Source of the DNA: CALZJC01 sp041574955
GTDB taxonomy: Bacteria; Acidobacteriota; Thermoanaerobaculia; Multivoradales; JAHEKO01
Direction: 5' to 3'
Assembly (NCBI GenBank): GCA_041574955.1
Contig: JBFGNS010000025.1
Location: 1-35,968, forward strand
DNA length: 35,968 nucleotides
Shown here: positions 17,444 through 24,986 of the stretch, one piece after another
Layout: the number at the start of each line of letters is the position of its first letter
Numbering within the stretch: position 1 is the stretch's first letter
Program-made: the position numbers and the translations under genes
The notes under the pieces: generated by a model
What the model was told of the DNA's origin: nothing
Seen by the model: only the letters and a program-made list of their open reading frames with translations
The model's database searches: none

Positions 17444-18946
17444 TCAGCCGGCGGATCCGGTCAGCTTGGCGGGATCGAAGTCGATGCCGGCGGCGCGCAG
17501 CTTGGCCACCAGCGCTTCTTTGTCGGCCGCCTTGATGTACGCCTCGGCGGGCTCGACGACCTTCTTCTCGACCAGCTCGACGAGCGACTCGGTGAGTTGG
17601 ACCATGCCCTGCCGCTTGCCGGTCTGCATGGCGGACGGGATCTGGAACGTCTTGCCTTCGCGGATCAGGTTGGCGACCGCCGGCGTGCAGATCAGGATCT
17701 CGAACGCCGCCACCCGGCCACCGCCGATCCGCTTGAGCAGCGTCTGGGCGACCACCGCGCGCAGGCTTTCCGACAGCATGACGCGGATCTGGTCCTGGCG
17801 GTCGCCCGGGAACTGGTCGACCACCCGCTCGACGGTCGACGGCGCGGTGGTGGTGTGGAGGGTGCCGAACACCAGGTGGCCGGTCTCGGCGGTCTCGATG
17901 GCGATCGAGATGGTCTCCAGATCCCGCATCTCGCCGACCAGCACGATGTCCGGGTCCTCGCGCAGCGCCGCCCGCAGGGCACGCTTGAACGACTGGGTAT
18001 GGACCCCCACTTCGCGCTGGTTGATCAGGCACTTCTTCGAGCGGTGGACGAACTCGATCGGGTCCTCGATGGTGATCACGTGGTCGCGTCGCGTGGCGTT
18101 GATCAGGTCGATGATCGCCGCCAGCGTGGTCGACTTGCCCGAGCCGGTCGGGCCGGTCACCAGCACCAGGCCCTTCGACAGGAACGCCAGCTCGCGCAGC
18201 TGCGCCGGCAGGTTGAGCTCCTCGAAGGTGGGAATCTTCTCGGGGATCTGGCGGAACACCGCCGCCGGGCCGCCGCGGTTGCGGAACAGGTTGACGCGGA
18301 AGCGCGCCTTGCCCGGCAGCCCGTAGGCGAAGTCGGAGTCGCTGGTCTGCTCGAACTCCTTACGGTTGCGCTCGGGGGCGATCTCGAACAGCAGCCGCTC
18401 GAGCCGTTCGGTGGCCGGCGGCAGGTACTCCTCGAGCTCCACCAGGTCGCCGTGCAGCCTGATGCGCGGCCGGCGGCCGACGGTCAGGTGCAGGTCCGAG
18501 GCGCCGCGGTCGATCATCAGGGCGAGCAGCTCGACGACGCTGCTGATCTCGGCGGCCGCGGTGGTCGCCGCCGGCGGCTCGGCGGCGGCAGGCTCGCCGG
18601 CGGTCGGCGCGTTCGCCTCGGCGGCTGGCGCCTGCTCCGCGGCCGGACCGGCGAACGCCTCGACCGACCAGGCCCCGGGGTCGGCGGCCTTTGCCCGGAA
18701 CCGGAAGCTCGTGTCGTCGAGCCGGTAGTCGAACTCGAAGCCGGCACCGACCGCCGGCGCGCTGCCTGCCGGCGCCACCTCGGCCACCAGGCTGGCGATC
18801 CGCTGCGCGTCGATCCGGGTCCGGGTCACCTCGTGCTCGGTGTCGCCGCGACGCAGCCGCGGCAGCTGCTCGGGCACCAGCAACAGCGCGTCCATCTGGT
18901 GCTCGACCAGCGCTCTGAGCAGGGTGTCGATCGCCGCCACGGTCAC
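17444..18946 (-). CDS. pilT: PilT-like twitching-motility ATPase with duplicated N-domain
   Basis: A 500-residue type II/IV secretion-family ATPase. The C-terminal 370 residues are standard PilT: an N-domain at about 135-240 (GASDLHLTVGRRPRIRLHGD), Walker A GPTGSGKS at 265-272, DPIEF, Walker B DPDIVLVGEMRD, and the His box HLVFGTLHTTTAPSTVERV. PilT powers retraction of type IV pili. Unusually, residues 1-90 look like a degenerate second copy of the N-domain, joined by an Ala/Pro-rich linker at 100-133. The gene begins at a GTG overlapping the stop of the small upstream gene in GTGA, so the two are coupled. Other pilus genes are not in view, so PilT versus a related PilU-type ATPase is not settled. 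Confidence 0.9.
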   Translation of the reverse strand: MTVAAIDTLLRALVEHQMDALLLVPEQLPRLRRGDTEHEVTRTRIDAQRIASLVAEVAPAGSAPAVGAGFEFDYRLDDTSFRFRAKAADPGAWSVEAFAGPAAEQAPAAEANAPTAGEPAAAEPPAATTAAAEISSVVELLALMIDRGASDLHLTVGRRPRIRLHGDLVELEEYLPPATERLERLLFEIAPERNRKEFEQTSDSDFAYGLPGKARFRVNLFRNRGGPAAVFRQIPEKIPTFEELNLPAQLRELAFLSKGLVLVTGPTGSGKSTTLAAIIDLINATRRDHVITIEDPIEFVHRSKKCLINQREVGVHTQSFKRALRAALREDPDIVLVGEMRDLETISIAIETAETGHLVFGTLHTTTAPSTVERVVDQFPGDRQDQIRVMLSESLRAVVAQTLLKRIGGGRVAAFEILICTPAVANLIREGKTFQIPSAMQTGKRQGMVQLTESLVELVEKKVVEPAEAYIKAADKEALVAKLRAAGIDFDPAKLTGSAG

Positions 18947-19401
18947 AGCCTCACGCGATCGATGGCGTCGCGCCGCACGAACAGCGTGCGGCCGTTGCTA
19001 GCCAGCAGCACGAAGCGCGGCGGGCGGTCGTTGAGCAGGTCCGATACGCGGTCGGTGAAGGCGGGCGCCTCGTAGATCAGCTCGCCCTCGAGGGTCTCGC
19101 CACAGCACAGCTCCAGCCGCACGCGGGTGTGGACCGCGCCGACCTCGTCGGACCGCTCGACCTCGGGCGCGGTCTCGGCGAGCTCGACATAGCAGATCGC
19201 GGCCAGCCGCAGGAGCTCGGTGCGGCCTTCGATCTCACACGGCAGGAACTCGATCTCGGGGTCGTTGAGGCGGTCCGCCACGGTCTCGGCGGCGAACAGG
19301 TGCGGGCTCACGGTGTGCAGGAACACCGCGGCCTCGAAACGCTGGCCGCGGCGGTCCACGATGGAAGCGGTGACGCGGCCGACCTCGATGGCGTACGACA
19401 T
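18943..19401 (-). CDS. Small two-repeat protein coupled to pilT (unknown)
   Basis: A 152-residue soluble protein I cannot place in a named family. It consists of two related units, residues about 14-75 and 90-152. Both share a G-x-x-(F/L)-E start, then V-x-D-x-L-N-D, and then a GRT-centred strand (EGRTELLRLAAICYV in the first, NGRTLFVRRDAIDRV in the second). No signal peptide or membrane segment is visible. ATG at 19401 is preceded by a TAGACT box at leaderless spacing. The stop overlaps the pilT start, so the two products are probably made in step and may act together; direct regulation of the ATPase is inference. Confidence 0.75.
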   Translation of the reverse strand: MSYAIEVGRVTASIVDRRGQRFEAAVFLHTVSPHLFAAETVADRLNDPEIEFLPCEIEGRTELLRLAAICYVELAETAPEVERSDEVGAVHTRVRLELCCGETLEGELIYEAPAFTDRVSDLLNDRPPRFVLLASNGRTLFVRRDAIDRVRL

Positions 19402-19408
19402 GAGCCGC

Positions 19409-19414
19409 AGTCTA
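19409..19414 (-). promoter_or_regulatory. -10-like box TAGACT of the pilT operon (leaderless spacing)
   Basis: On the minus strand TAGACT ends 7 nt before the ATG at 19401, without a Shine-Dalgarno sequence. The divergent TAGAAT at 19432-19437 lies where its -35 element would be. Confidence 0.45.
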
Positions 19415-19431
19415 GCAAGGCCCCCAGACGG

Positions 19432-19437
19432 TAGAAT
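19432..19437 (+). promoter_or_regulatory. -10-like box TAGAAT of the lipoprotein gene
   Basis: TAGAAT matches five of six consensus bases and ends 21 nt before the ATG at 19459, predicting a leader of about 15 nt. It is back to back with the pilT-operon box. Confidence 0.4.
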
Positions 19438-19458
19438 GCCGGGCGCGCGCGATCCGCA

Positions 19459-20340
19459 ATGCTCCCAGCACCCCACCGAGCCGTAGCCCTCGCCTGTCTG
19501 CTCGCCCTGTCGGGCGGCTGCCGGGGCGACGCGCCGCCGGTCGCCGAGGTCGAGCTGGCGGCCTCCGACTGGCTGCTGCCGCACCGCTCCTTCCTGCCGG
19601 TCGAGCTGAGCTGGCGTCTCAATCGGCCGCTCGACGGCGTCGAAGGCGAGCCGCTGGTGTTCGTCCACCTGCTGGACGGCGACGGCAACGTGGTCCGCAC
19701 CTTCGACCACCCGTGGCCGGGCAGCTGGCGGCCCGGAACCCGCCACGACTACGCCGTCAACCTGTACCAGTCGGCGCTGGCGCAGCCGCTCGAAGCCGGC
19801 AGCTACTCGCTGACCCTCGGCGTCTACGACCGCGCCGGCAACCGCTGGCCGCTGGCCGCCGGCGGGCAGGCGGTGGACCGGTTCGAGTACCTGGTGGGCG
19901 AGGTGCGGGTGCCCGAAGAGTCCGGTGGTCCGACCTTCCAGTTCAGCCACAGCTGGCTGCCGCCCGAGGCGGGGCGCAACCGCCAGGTCATCAGCCGGCG
20001 CTGGCTGCCGGGTGAGGGCCAGCTCGAGGTCTCCGGCATCGACCGGCCCGGAACGCTGTGGCTCGGGCTGTGGCTGCCGGCGCCGGGCGCCAGCCAGCAG
20101 CTAGTGCTGTCGGAGGGCGCGACCCAGCAGGGCGCCGTACTGCGCAGCGGCTGCGGCGGGGTGGAGGCCAGCATCAGCGGGCCCGGCCGGCACGAGGTGG
20201 AGCTGCGGCTGGAGGCACCGGCGGATCCGGCGCAGCGGTGTACCGTCGCGGTGCAGCCCAGCTTCTACCTGCTCGGACTCGATTCCCTCGAGCGGCGCGC
20301 ACTGAGTCTCGAGGTGCTGGCCTGGCGGCCCGACCGCTGA
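19459..20340 (+). CDS. Predicted lipoprotein of unknown function
   Basis: A 293-residue protein with a signal peptide ending in a lipobox-like LSGGC (Cys21), so it is probably lipid-anchored. The rest is beta-rich. Residues 30-145 look like an immunoglobulin-like domain with PVELSWRLNRPL, LVFVHLLDGDGNVVRTFDHP and SYSLTLGVYDRAGNRWPL, resembling domains attached to glycosyltransferase-type membrane proteins. A second beta domain fills 160-290. I see no catalytic motif. It ends 7 bp from the convergent secreted-protein gene. Confidence 0.75.
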   Translation: MLPAPHRAVALACLLALSGGCRGDAPPVAEVELAASDWLLPHRSFLPVELSWRLNRPLDGVEGEPLVFVHLLDGDGNVVRTFDHPWPGSWRPGTRHDYAVNLYQSALAQPLEAGSYSLTLGVYDRAGNRWPLAAGGQAVDRFEYLVGEVRVPEESGGPTFQFSHSWLPPEAGRNRQVISRRWLPGEGQLEVSGIDRPGTLWLGLWLPAPGASQQLVLSEGATQQGAVLRSGCGGVEASISGPGRHEVELRLEAPADPAQRCTVAVQPSFYLLGLDSLERRALSLEVLAWRPDR

Positions 20341-20347
20341 GCAGGCT

Positions 20348-20875
20348 CTAGCTCGCTGCCTTCAGCGGCACCGTGAGCGAGGCGCTGACCGGCAGCCCGG
20401 GCACCGGCCCGAGCGGTGTCCAGACCTCGATCTCGCCCTGCTCGTCCTCTTCCATCTCGACCTTGGTCCAGATCGCCTCTTTGAGCGTCACCACCACCTC
20501 CAGCTTGCCGCTGGCCGGCATCGGGCGGGAGGTCTCGGTGGTCCAGAAGTTGTAGAGCGGGATCTCCAGGCTGCCGCCGGCCGGCACCGGGTACATGAAC
20601 AGCTGGTTGTCGTAGACCACCAGCGACTGGCCGTTGAGGGTGACCTGGAAGCCGAGCTGCGAGGCGATCTGCTCCCCCCCGTTGCTCAGCTTTACCCGCA
20701 ACCGGCAGAGGGTGTCGGGCCCGGGCGCCGACGGCTCGACGGTGATCGACTCGATGGCCAGCGGTGGCGCGGCCGGCGCCTCTTCCTGTGCCGCGAGCTG
20801 CGCCGGGAACAGCGCGCAGCAGACGGCGGCGGCGGCCCGCAGCAGGTGGCGAGGGAGTGGTGGGTATCCGCTCAT
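20348..20875 (-). CDS. Secreted beta-sandwich protein (CARDB-like), unknown
   Basis: A 175-residue protein with a cleavable signal peptide (HLLRAAAAVCCALFPAQLAAQ). One immunoglobulin-like or CARDB-like domain follows: IESITVEPSAPGPDTLCRLRVKLSNGG is typical of the first strands, and IPLYNFWTTETSRPMPASG sits near the middle. No enzyme residues are apparent. ATG at 20875 has a TATCAT box 7 nt upstream and no Shine-Dalgarno sequence. It is convergent with the preceding lipoprotein gene, with which it shares the beta-rich exported character. Confidence 0.7.
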   Translation of the reverse strand: MSGYPPLPRHLLRAAAAVCCALFPAQLAAQEEAPAAPPLAIESITVEPSAPGPDTLCRLRVKLSNGGEQIASQLGFQVTLNGQSLVVYDNQLFMYPVPAGGSLEIPLYNFWTTETSRPMPASGKLEVVVTLKEAIWTKVEMEEDEQGEIEVWTPLGPVPGLPVSASLTVPLKAAS

Positions 20876-20882
20876 GCCGCCG

Positions 20883-20888
20883 ATGATA
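20883..20888 (-). promoter_or_regulatory. -10-like box TATCAT (leaderless spacing)
   Basis: TATCAT ends 7 nt before the minus-strand ATG at 20875. A possible -35 box, TTGGCA at 20908-20913, lies 19 nt further up. Confidence 0.5.
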
Positions 20889-20933
20889 CCGGAGCCGCGA
20901 GCCGTGCTGCCAACGCAAGGCCGCCGGGCGGGG

Positions 20934-20939
20934 TAGCAT
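20934..20939 (+). promoter_or_regulatory. -10-like box TAGCAT of the O-methyltransferase gene
   Basis: TAGCAT ends 7 nt before the GTG at 20947 and overlaps the ATG at 20938. If it is the promoter, the ATG is not transcribed and GTG is the true start. Confidence 0.4.
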
Positions 20940-20946
20940 GGCCGCC

Positions 20947-21618
20947 GTGAAGGAGAGCCTGGACGCCATTCTGCGCACCGAGCAGGCCCAGTACCTGGAG
21001 GCGCTGCTGCCGCCTTCCGAGCCGCTGCTCGCCGAGATGGAGGCTGCCGCCGCCGAGCGCGGCGTGCCGATCTCGGACCGCGAGGCCGGCCGCCTGCTCG
21101 AGATCCTGGCGCGAGCGAGCGGCGCCCGGCGCATCCTCGAGGTCGGCACCGCCATCGGCTACGGCGCGATGCGGCTGGCGCGCGGAGCGCCCGAGGCGCG
21201 GGTCGTGAGCCTCGACCGGGACGCGGCGATCCAGCGCGAGGCCGCCGTCTGGCTGGAGCGCGCCGGCGTCGCCGAGCGGGTCGAGCTGGTGTGCGGCGAG
21301 GCGGTCGAGCTGCTGGCCTCGCTCGAAGCCCCGTTCGATCTGGCCTACCTCGACTGCGACAAACGTGACTACCGGCGGGTGCTGGATCTGCTGTTGCCGC
21401 GGCTGCGGGTGGGAGGCCTGGTGGTGGTGGACAACCTGCTGTGGAAGGGGCTGGCGGCGGGCGACGCGGTGGACGAGACCACCGAGGCCGTGCGCTCCTT
21501 CAACGGCTACCTCATGATGCACCCTCAGCTCGTCTCGCTGGTGCTGCCGCTGGGCGACGGGTTGGGCGTTGCGGTCAAGAGCCGGCCGCTGGTCAGCGAG
21601 ATGGGAGGGCCGTTTTAG
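20947..21618 (+). CDS. SAM-dependent O-methyltransferase (caffeoyl-CoA OMT family)
   Basis: A 223-residue class I methyltransferase. The SAM-binding glycine motif is ILEVGTAIGYGAMRLA, with the acidic residue in VVSLDRD. The divalent-metal region is typical of catechol/caffeoyl-CoA-type enzymes: AYLDCDKRDYRRVLDLLLPRLR followed by GGLVVVDNLLWKG. The bacterial branch (YrrM/TrmR-like) includes tRNA wobble-uridine methylation as well as small-molecule methylation, so the acceptor is uncertain. I prefer GTG 20947 (VKESLDAILRTEQ) because a TAGCAT box precedes it at the spacing seen for other genes here. The ATG at 20938 would add three residues. Confidence 0.88.
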   Translation: MKESLDAILRTEQAQYLEALLPPSEPLLAEMEAAAAERGVPISDREAGRLLEILARASGARRILEVGTAIGYGAMRLARGAPEARVVSLDRDAAIQREAAVWLERAGVAERVELVCGEAVELLASLEAPFDLAYLDCDKRDYRRVLDLLLPRLRVGGLVVVDNLLWKGLAAGDAVDETTEAVRSFNGYLMMHPQLVSLVLPLGDGLGVAVKSRPLVSEMGGPF

Positions 21619-21681
21619 GCGAGCGGTCGCGCGGCCGCCGGCGCGGAATAGCCGCTCGCCGCCGCTGGTTCTCATCCGACG

Positions 21682-22551
21682 ATGGCGGGCTCGTCCAAGG
21701 GTCGAAAGCTGCTGGGGATCACCCTGCCCACGCTGGCGGTCGCCGGCGGGGTCGGCGCGCTGGGCTACCTGCGCAACCGCTTCCAGCACCAGCGCCTGTA
21801 CCTGCCCGACCGGTTCCCCAACGGCGTCTGGGACCCGGCGCCGTTCGGCCTCGAGGTCGAGGATCGCTGGTTCCACACCGCAGACGGGGTCGAGCTGCAC
21901 GGCTGGTGGATCCCGCGCCGCCGGGCGCTGGGGACGGTGCTCTACCTGCACGGCTCGAGCGGCAGCATCGCCCACCAGGTGGGCGTGCTGGCCGGCTTCC
22001 GCCGCCTGCGGGTGAACCTGTTCGCGTTCGACTACCGCGGCTACGGCCGCAGCAGAGGCGAGCCGAGCGAGGCCGGCCTGTTTCTCGACGCTCGCGCCGC
22101 CTGCGACCATCTCGTCGAGTCGCTCGGCCAGCGGCCGCAGGAGCTGATCGTGTTCGGTCACTCGCTGGGCGGCGCGGTGGCGGTCGACTGCGCGCTTGAT
22201 CGGCCGGCCGCCGGCCTGGTGGTGCAGTCGAGCTTCACCCAGATCCGCGACATGGCCCGCGCCAGCCACCCCAACCTGCCACTGCACTTGGTCGCCCGCA
22301 ACCAGTTTCGCTCGATCGACAAAGTGGGCCGGCTGACGCTGCCCAAGCTGTTCATCCACGGCGGCAACGACGAGCGGGTGCCGCTCGAGCTCGGCCGGCG
22401 GCTGTTCGCCGCGGCGGCCGAGCCCAAGGAGTTCTACCTGGTCCCCCGGGCCGGCCACAGCGACATCCACCGGCACGGCGGCATGCGCTACCTGCGGCGC
22501 ATCGCCCGTTTCCGCAGCCGGTGCCTGAGATCCTCGGCCGCGGTCCAGTGA
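21682..22551 (+). CDS. Membrane-anchored alpha/beta hydrolase (Bem46/ABHD13-like)
   Basis: A 289-residue hydrolase with one N-terminal hydrophobic segment (about residues 10-30), then a serine hydrolase core. YLHGSSGS supplies the oxyanion region, FAFDYRGYGRSRG the typical turn, GHSLGG the nucleophile Ser161, HGGNDERVP the acid Asp230 and AGHSD the His259. The DGVELHGWWIP lead-in is characteristic of the Bem46/ABHD13 branch. The substrate is unknown. The stop codon overlaps a CRP-like palindrome upstream of the next gene. Start ATG 21682 has no clear ribosome site. Confidence 0.88.
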   Translation: MAGSSKGRKLLGITLPTLAVAGGVGALGYLRNRFQHQRLYLPDRFPNGVWDPAPFGLEVEDRWFHTADGVELHGWWIPRRRALGTVLYLHGSSGSIAHQVGVLAGFRRLRVNLFAFDYRGYGRSRGEPSEAGLFLDARAACDHLVESLGQRPQELIVFGHSLGGAVAVDCALDRPAAGLVVQSSFTQIRDMARASHPNLPLHLVARNQFRSIDKVGRLTLPKLFIHGGNDERVPLELGRRLFAAAAEPKEFYLVPRAGHSDIHRHGGMRYLRRIARFRSRCLRSSAAVQ

Positions 22552-22562
22552 CATATTTCACA
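22547..22562. promoter_or_regulatory. CRP/FNR-like palindrome AGTGA-N6-TCACA
   Basis: AGTGA, six bases (CATATT) and TCACA match the CRP consensus TGTGA-N6-TCACA in nine of ten half-site bases. The site overlaps the stop of the hydrolase gene and lies about 93 bp before the CAP-domain lipoprotein start. If the TACTTT at 22607-22612 is a -10 box, the site centre is near -64, close to the class I position. No CRP-family gene is present in the window. Confidence 0.35.
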
Positions 22563-22654
22563 GCCGGCGTTTGAAGCAGGTCACAGCGTTCATCGGGTCC
22601 TCCCGGTACTTTTTAGGGCGTGGCAAGGGGCCATTCCTTAAACCGGGGGATCCA

Positions 22655-23179
22655 ATGAAACTGTTCCACTCCGCTCTCGACCGTTCCTGGTCTCCAGCTC
22701 TGCTGACGGTTCTGGCGCTGGCTCTCGTTGCGGCCGCCTGCGGCGGCGGTGGCGGCGGCGGCCCGACCTCGCCGGGCGTGCTCAGCGACTCCCAGATCGA
22801 GTACACCTCCTTCTCGCTGGCCAACGACGCGCGATCGTCCAACCACGTGCAACCGATGCTGTCTCTCGAGCAGACGGTGACCGAGGTCGCTCGCGCCCAC
22901 AGCGAGGCGATGCGCGACCACAACTTCTTCAGCCACAACGGCGTCGACGGCTCGCTCGCGACGCGGCTGCGGGCCGCCGGCTTGAGCTTCTCGGTGGCCG
23001 GAGAGAACCTGGCCAAGGTGACGGCCAGCGGCGATCCCGCCCAGCTCGCGCACAGCCAGTTCCTGCAGAGCCCGTCGCACATGGACACCATGCTCGACAG
23101 CCGGTTCCAGGTGGTGGGGGTGGGCGTCGCCCGCGCCGGCGACACCTTCTGGCTGACCCAGATCTACATCCGGCCGTAG
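22655..23179 (+). CDS. CAP/SCP-domain lipoprotein
   Basis: A 174-residue exported protein. The ATG at 22655 follows a GGGGGA ribosome site; an upstream in-frame ATG would spoil the signal peptide. The signal ends in AAAC, followed by a run of seven glycines that acts as a flexible tether from the lipid anchor. The remainder is a CAP (cysteine-rich secretory/SCP) domain of the bacterial YkwD type: EVARAHSEAMRDHNFFSHNG, then GENLAKV, and HMDTMLDSRFQVVGVGVAR near the end. The putative site includes His and Glu residues of the CAP cavity. Bacterial members are linked to cell-surface or spore functions; no activity can be assigned. Confidence 0.88.
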   Translation: MKLFHSALDRSWSPALLTVLALALVAAACGGGGGGGPTSPGVLSDSQIEYTSFSLANDARSSNHVQPMLSLEQTVTEVARAHSEAMRDHNFFSHNGVDGSLATRLRAAGLSFSVAGENLAKVTASGDPAQLAHSQFLQSPSHMDTMLDSRFQVVGVGVARAGDTFWLTQIYIRP

Positions 23180-23190
23180 GGCGCGCAGCG

Positions 23191-23218
23191 CGGGCGTGGT
23201 AGCTTGCTGCCGCGCCCG
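23191..23218 (+). terminator. 9-bp hairpin after the CAP-domain gene
   Basis: CGGGCGTGG (23191-23199) pairs with CCGCGCCCG (23210-23218), including one T-G wobble on the plus strand, around a 10-nt loop. It lies 11 bp past the stop. No T-run follows. Confidence 0.45.
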
Positions 23219-23304
23219 ATGACGCTCTCCCGGCAGCCGCCCTCCTCGCCAGCTCCGGGCCCGCTCACCGCCAGGGCTCGCGGGGCGGCGGGCGCGGAGG
23301 GGCG

Positions 23305-24132
23305 ATGAGCGACCCGGCCCGGCGGTATCTCGCCGCGGTCGTCCAGCTCAACAGCAGCTCGGACGCGGCGGCCAACTGGCGCCAGGCCGAACAGCTGTGC
23401 CGGCGGGCCGCGGCGGCCGGCGCCGCGCTGGTGGCGACCCCCGAGAACACCAACTTCCTGGGGCCGCACGAGCAAAAGGTACGGCTGGCCGAGAGCCTCG
23501 ACGGCGCCACCTGCAGCCGGTTCGCCGAGCTCGCCGCCGAGCTGGGTGTGCACCTGCTGCTGGGCTCGTTCAACGAGCGGTCGGCCGAGGCCGGACGCTG
23601 CCACAACACCTCGGTGCTGTTCGGACCGGAGGGTGAGCGGCTGTCGGTCTACCGCAAGATCCACCTGTTCGACGTCGACCTCTCCGACGCGGTGCGGTTC
23701 ACCGAATCGGCGACGGTGGCGCCGGGCGCCGAGACGGTGACGGTCGCCACGCCGCTCGGGCGGCTCGGCCTGTCGATCTGCTACGACCTGAGGTTCGGCG
23801 AGCTGTACCGGCGGCTGGTCGCCGACGGCGCCGAGCTGCTCACCGTGCCGTCGGCGTTCACCCTCACCACCGGACGGGACCACTGGCAGCCGCTGCTGCG
23901 CGCCCGCGCCATCGAATGCCAGGCCTGGGTGCTGGCGCCGGCGCAGTGGGGCCGCCACGACGACGAGGGGCTGCGCGAAAGCTACGGTCACGCCATGATC
24001 GTCGATCCCTGGGGGCAGGTGGTGGCGATGGCGCCCGACGGTCCGGGCCTGGCGCTGGCCGAGATCGATCTCGACGCCGTGACGCGGGTGCGGGCGGCGC
24101 TGCCGGTCGCCGCTCACCGGCGCCTGGACTGA
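23305..24132 (+). CDS. Nitrilase-superfamily amidase (Nit1/Nit2-like)
   Basis: A 275-residue carbon-nitrogen hydrolase with the full catalytic triad Glu47 (ATPENTNFLG), Lys118 (YRKIHLFDVDL) and Cys159 (SICYDLRF). IHLFDVDLSD and the RARAIECQAWVLAPAQWG and GHAMIVDPWG segments are typical of the Nit branch, whose best-known reaction is hydrolysis of deaminated glutathione (metabolite repair). Other omega-amidase activities are possible. It is soluble, with no signal. ATG 23305 is preceded by GCGGAGGGG. It lies between two genes for exported proteins, with which it shares no evident pathway. Confidence 0.92.
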   Translation: MSDPARRYLAAVVQLNSSSDAAANWRQAEQLCRRAAAAGAALVATPENTNFLGPHEQKVRLAESLDGATCSRFAELAAELGVHLLLGSFNERSAEAGRCHNTSVLFGPEGERLSVYRKIHLFDVDLSDAVRFTESATVAPGAETVTVATPLGRLGLSICYDLRFGELYRRLVADGAELLTVPSAFTLTTGRDHWQPLLRARAIECQAWVLAPAQWGRHDDEGLRESYGHAMIVDPWGQVVAMAPDGPGLALAEIDLDAVTRVRAALPVAAHRRLD

Positions 24133-24156
24133 CCCGGACGTCCGGCCCTCGTTTGG

Positions 24157-24162
24157 TAATAT
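24157..24162 (+). promoter_or_regulatory. Possible -10 box TAATAT upstream of yceI
   Basis: TAATAT stands out in the 144-bp gap after the nitrilase gene. A start near 24169 would give a leader of about 108 nt to the TTG at 24277. No good -35 box is visible; a CCGGACGTCCGG palindrome lies at 24134-24145. Confidence 0.3.
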
Positions 24163-24276
24163 CGACCGGCCCGCGGCGTCCGCCGGCCGGGCCCACGCCC
24201 CAGGTCAGCAACACCACATCCGGCTGCCGGCGTTGTCGCGTAGTTGTACATGGATCCACTCACAAGGAGGTAGGAC

Positions 24277-24909
24277 TTGAGTAAGAAGACCACAACCGTG
24301 CTGGCTCTCGCGGCCGTGCTCGTGGCGGGCGTCCCGGCGCTCGCCGAAGAGGCCTACAAGGTCGACGCCGCCCACTCCCACATCGGCTTCACCGTGCGCC
24401 ACTTCGGCATCTCCAAGGTGCGCGGCGAGTTCAACAGCTTCGACGCCGAGCTGAAGGTCGACGAGTCCGACCTGGCCAACTCGTCGGTCAAGGTCGAGAT
24501 CGACACCGCCAGCATCGACACCGGCAACGAGCAGCGCGACAACCACCTGCGCAGTGACGACTTCCTGAACGCCGAGAAGTACCCCAGGATCGTGTTCGAG
24601 AGCAACAGCATCCGCGAGGCCGACGGCGGCTTCGAAGCGGTGGGCGAGCTGACCATTCGCGACCAGACGCGCGAGGTGGTGGTGCCGGTCGAGGTCGCCG
24701 GGCCGCTCACCGACCCGTGGGGCAACGTCCGCCTGGGCATCGAGGGCGAGCTCGAGATCGATCGCCAGGAGTACGGCGTGAGCTGGAGCCAGGCGCTCGA
24801 CAGCGGCGGCCTGGTGGTCTCCGACACGGTGATCATCTCGTTCTCGATCGAGGCCATGCGGCCGCAGCAGGAGGAGGCCGAGGATTCGGAGGAGTCGGCC
24901 GAAGGCTGA
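24277..24909 (+). CDS. YceI-family periplasmic protein
   Basis: A 210-residue exported protein. The signal peptide (TTTVLALAAVLVAGVPALAEE) is followed by the YceI lipocalin-like barrel: YKVDAAHSHIGFTVRHFGIS, VRGEFNSFDAEL, SIDTGNEQRDNHLRSDDFLN, PRIVFESNS and GELTIRDQTREVVVPVEV. YceI proteins bind isoprenoid-type lipids such as polyprenyl chains in the periplasm. That is notable given the mevalonate genes at the far end of this window, though they are not linked. TTG at 24277 is chosen because a perfect AAGGAGG lies six bases upstream (24264-24270). A Glu-rich tail ends the protein. Confidence 0.93.
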   Translation: MSKKTTTVLALAAVLVAGVPALAEEAYKVDAAHSHIGFTVRHFGISKVRGEFNSFDAELKVDESDLANSSVKVEIDTASIDTGNEQRDNHLRSDDFLNAEKYPRIVFESNSIREADGGFEAVGELTIRDQTREVVVPVEVAGPLTDPWGNVRLGIEGELEIDRQEYGVSWSQALDSGGLVVSDTVIISFSIEAMRPQQEEAEDSEESAEG

Positions 24910-24932
24910 GGCCGGGAGCGGGCTCGCGAGGG

Positions 24933-24967
24933 GAAACGGCCGGCCGCGCGCCGGCGCCGGCCGTTTC
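24933..24967. terminator. 12-bp bidirectional terminator hairpin
   Basis: GAAACGGCCGGC (24933-24944) is perfectly complementary to 24956-24967, around an 11-nt loop, between the convergent yceI and aminotransferase genes. The GAAA/TTTC ends give each strand a short T-stretch (TTTCGTCTT on the plus strand), so it can serve both genes. Confidence 0.65.
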
Positions 24968-24986
24968 GTCTTGACGGCGTCGGCGC

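Noticed and set aside
22564..22654. Cyclic-di-GMP or other riboswitch before the CAP-domain gene
   Set aside because: Short hairpin and AT-rich stretch only; I could not match any riboswitch core.
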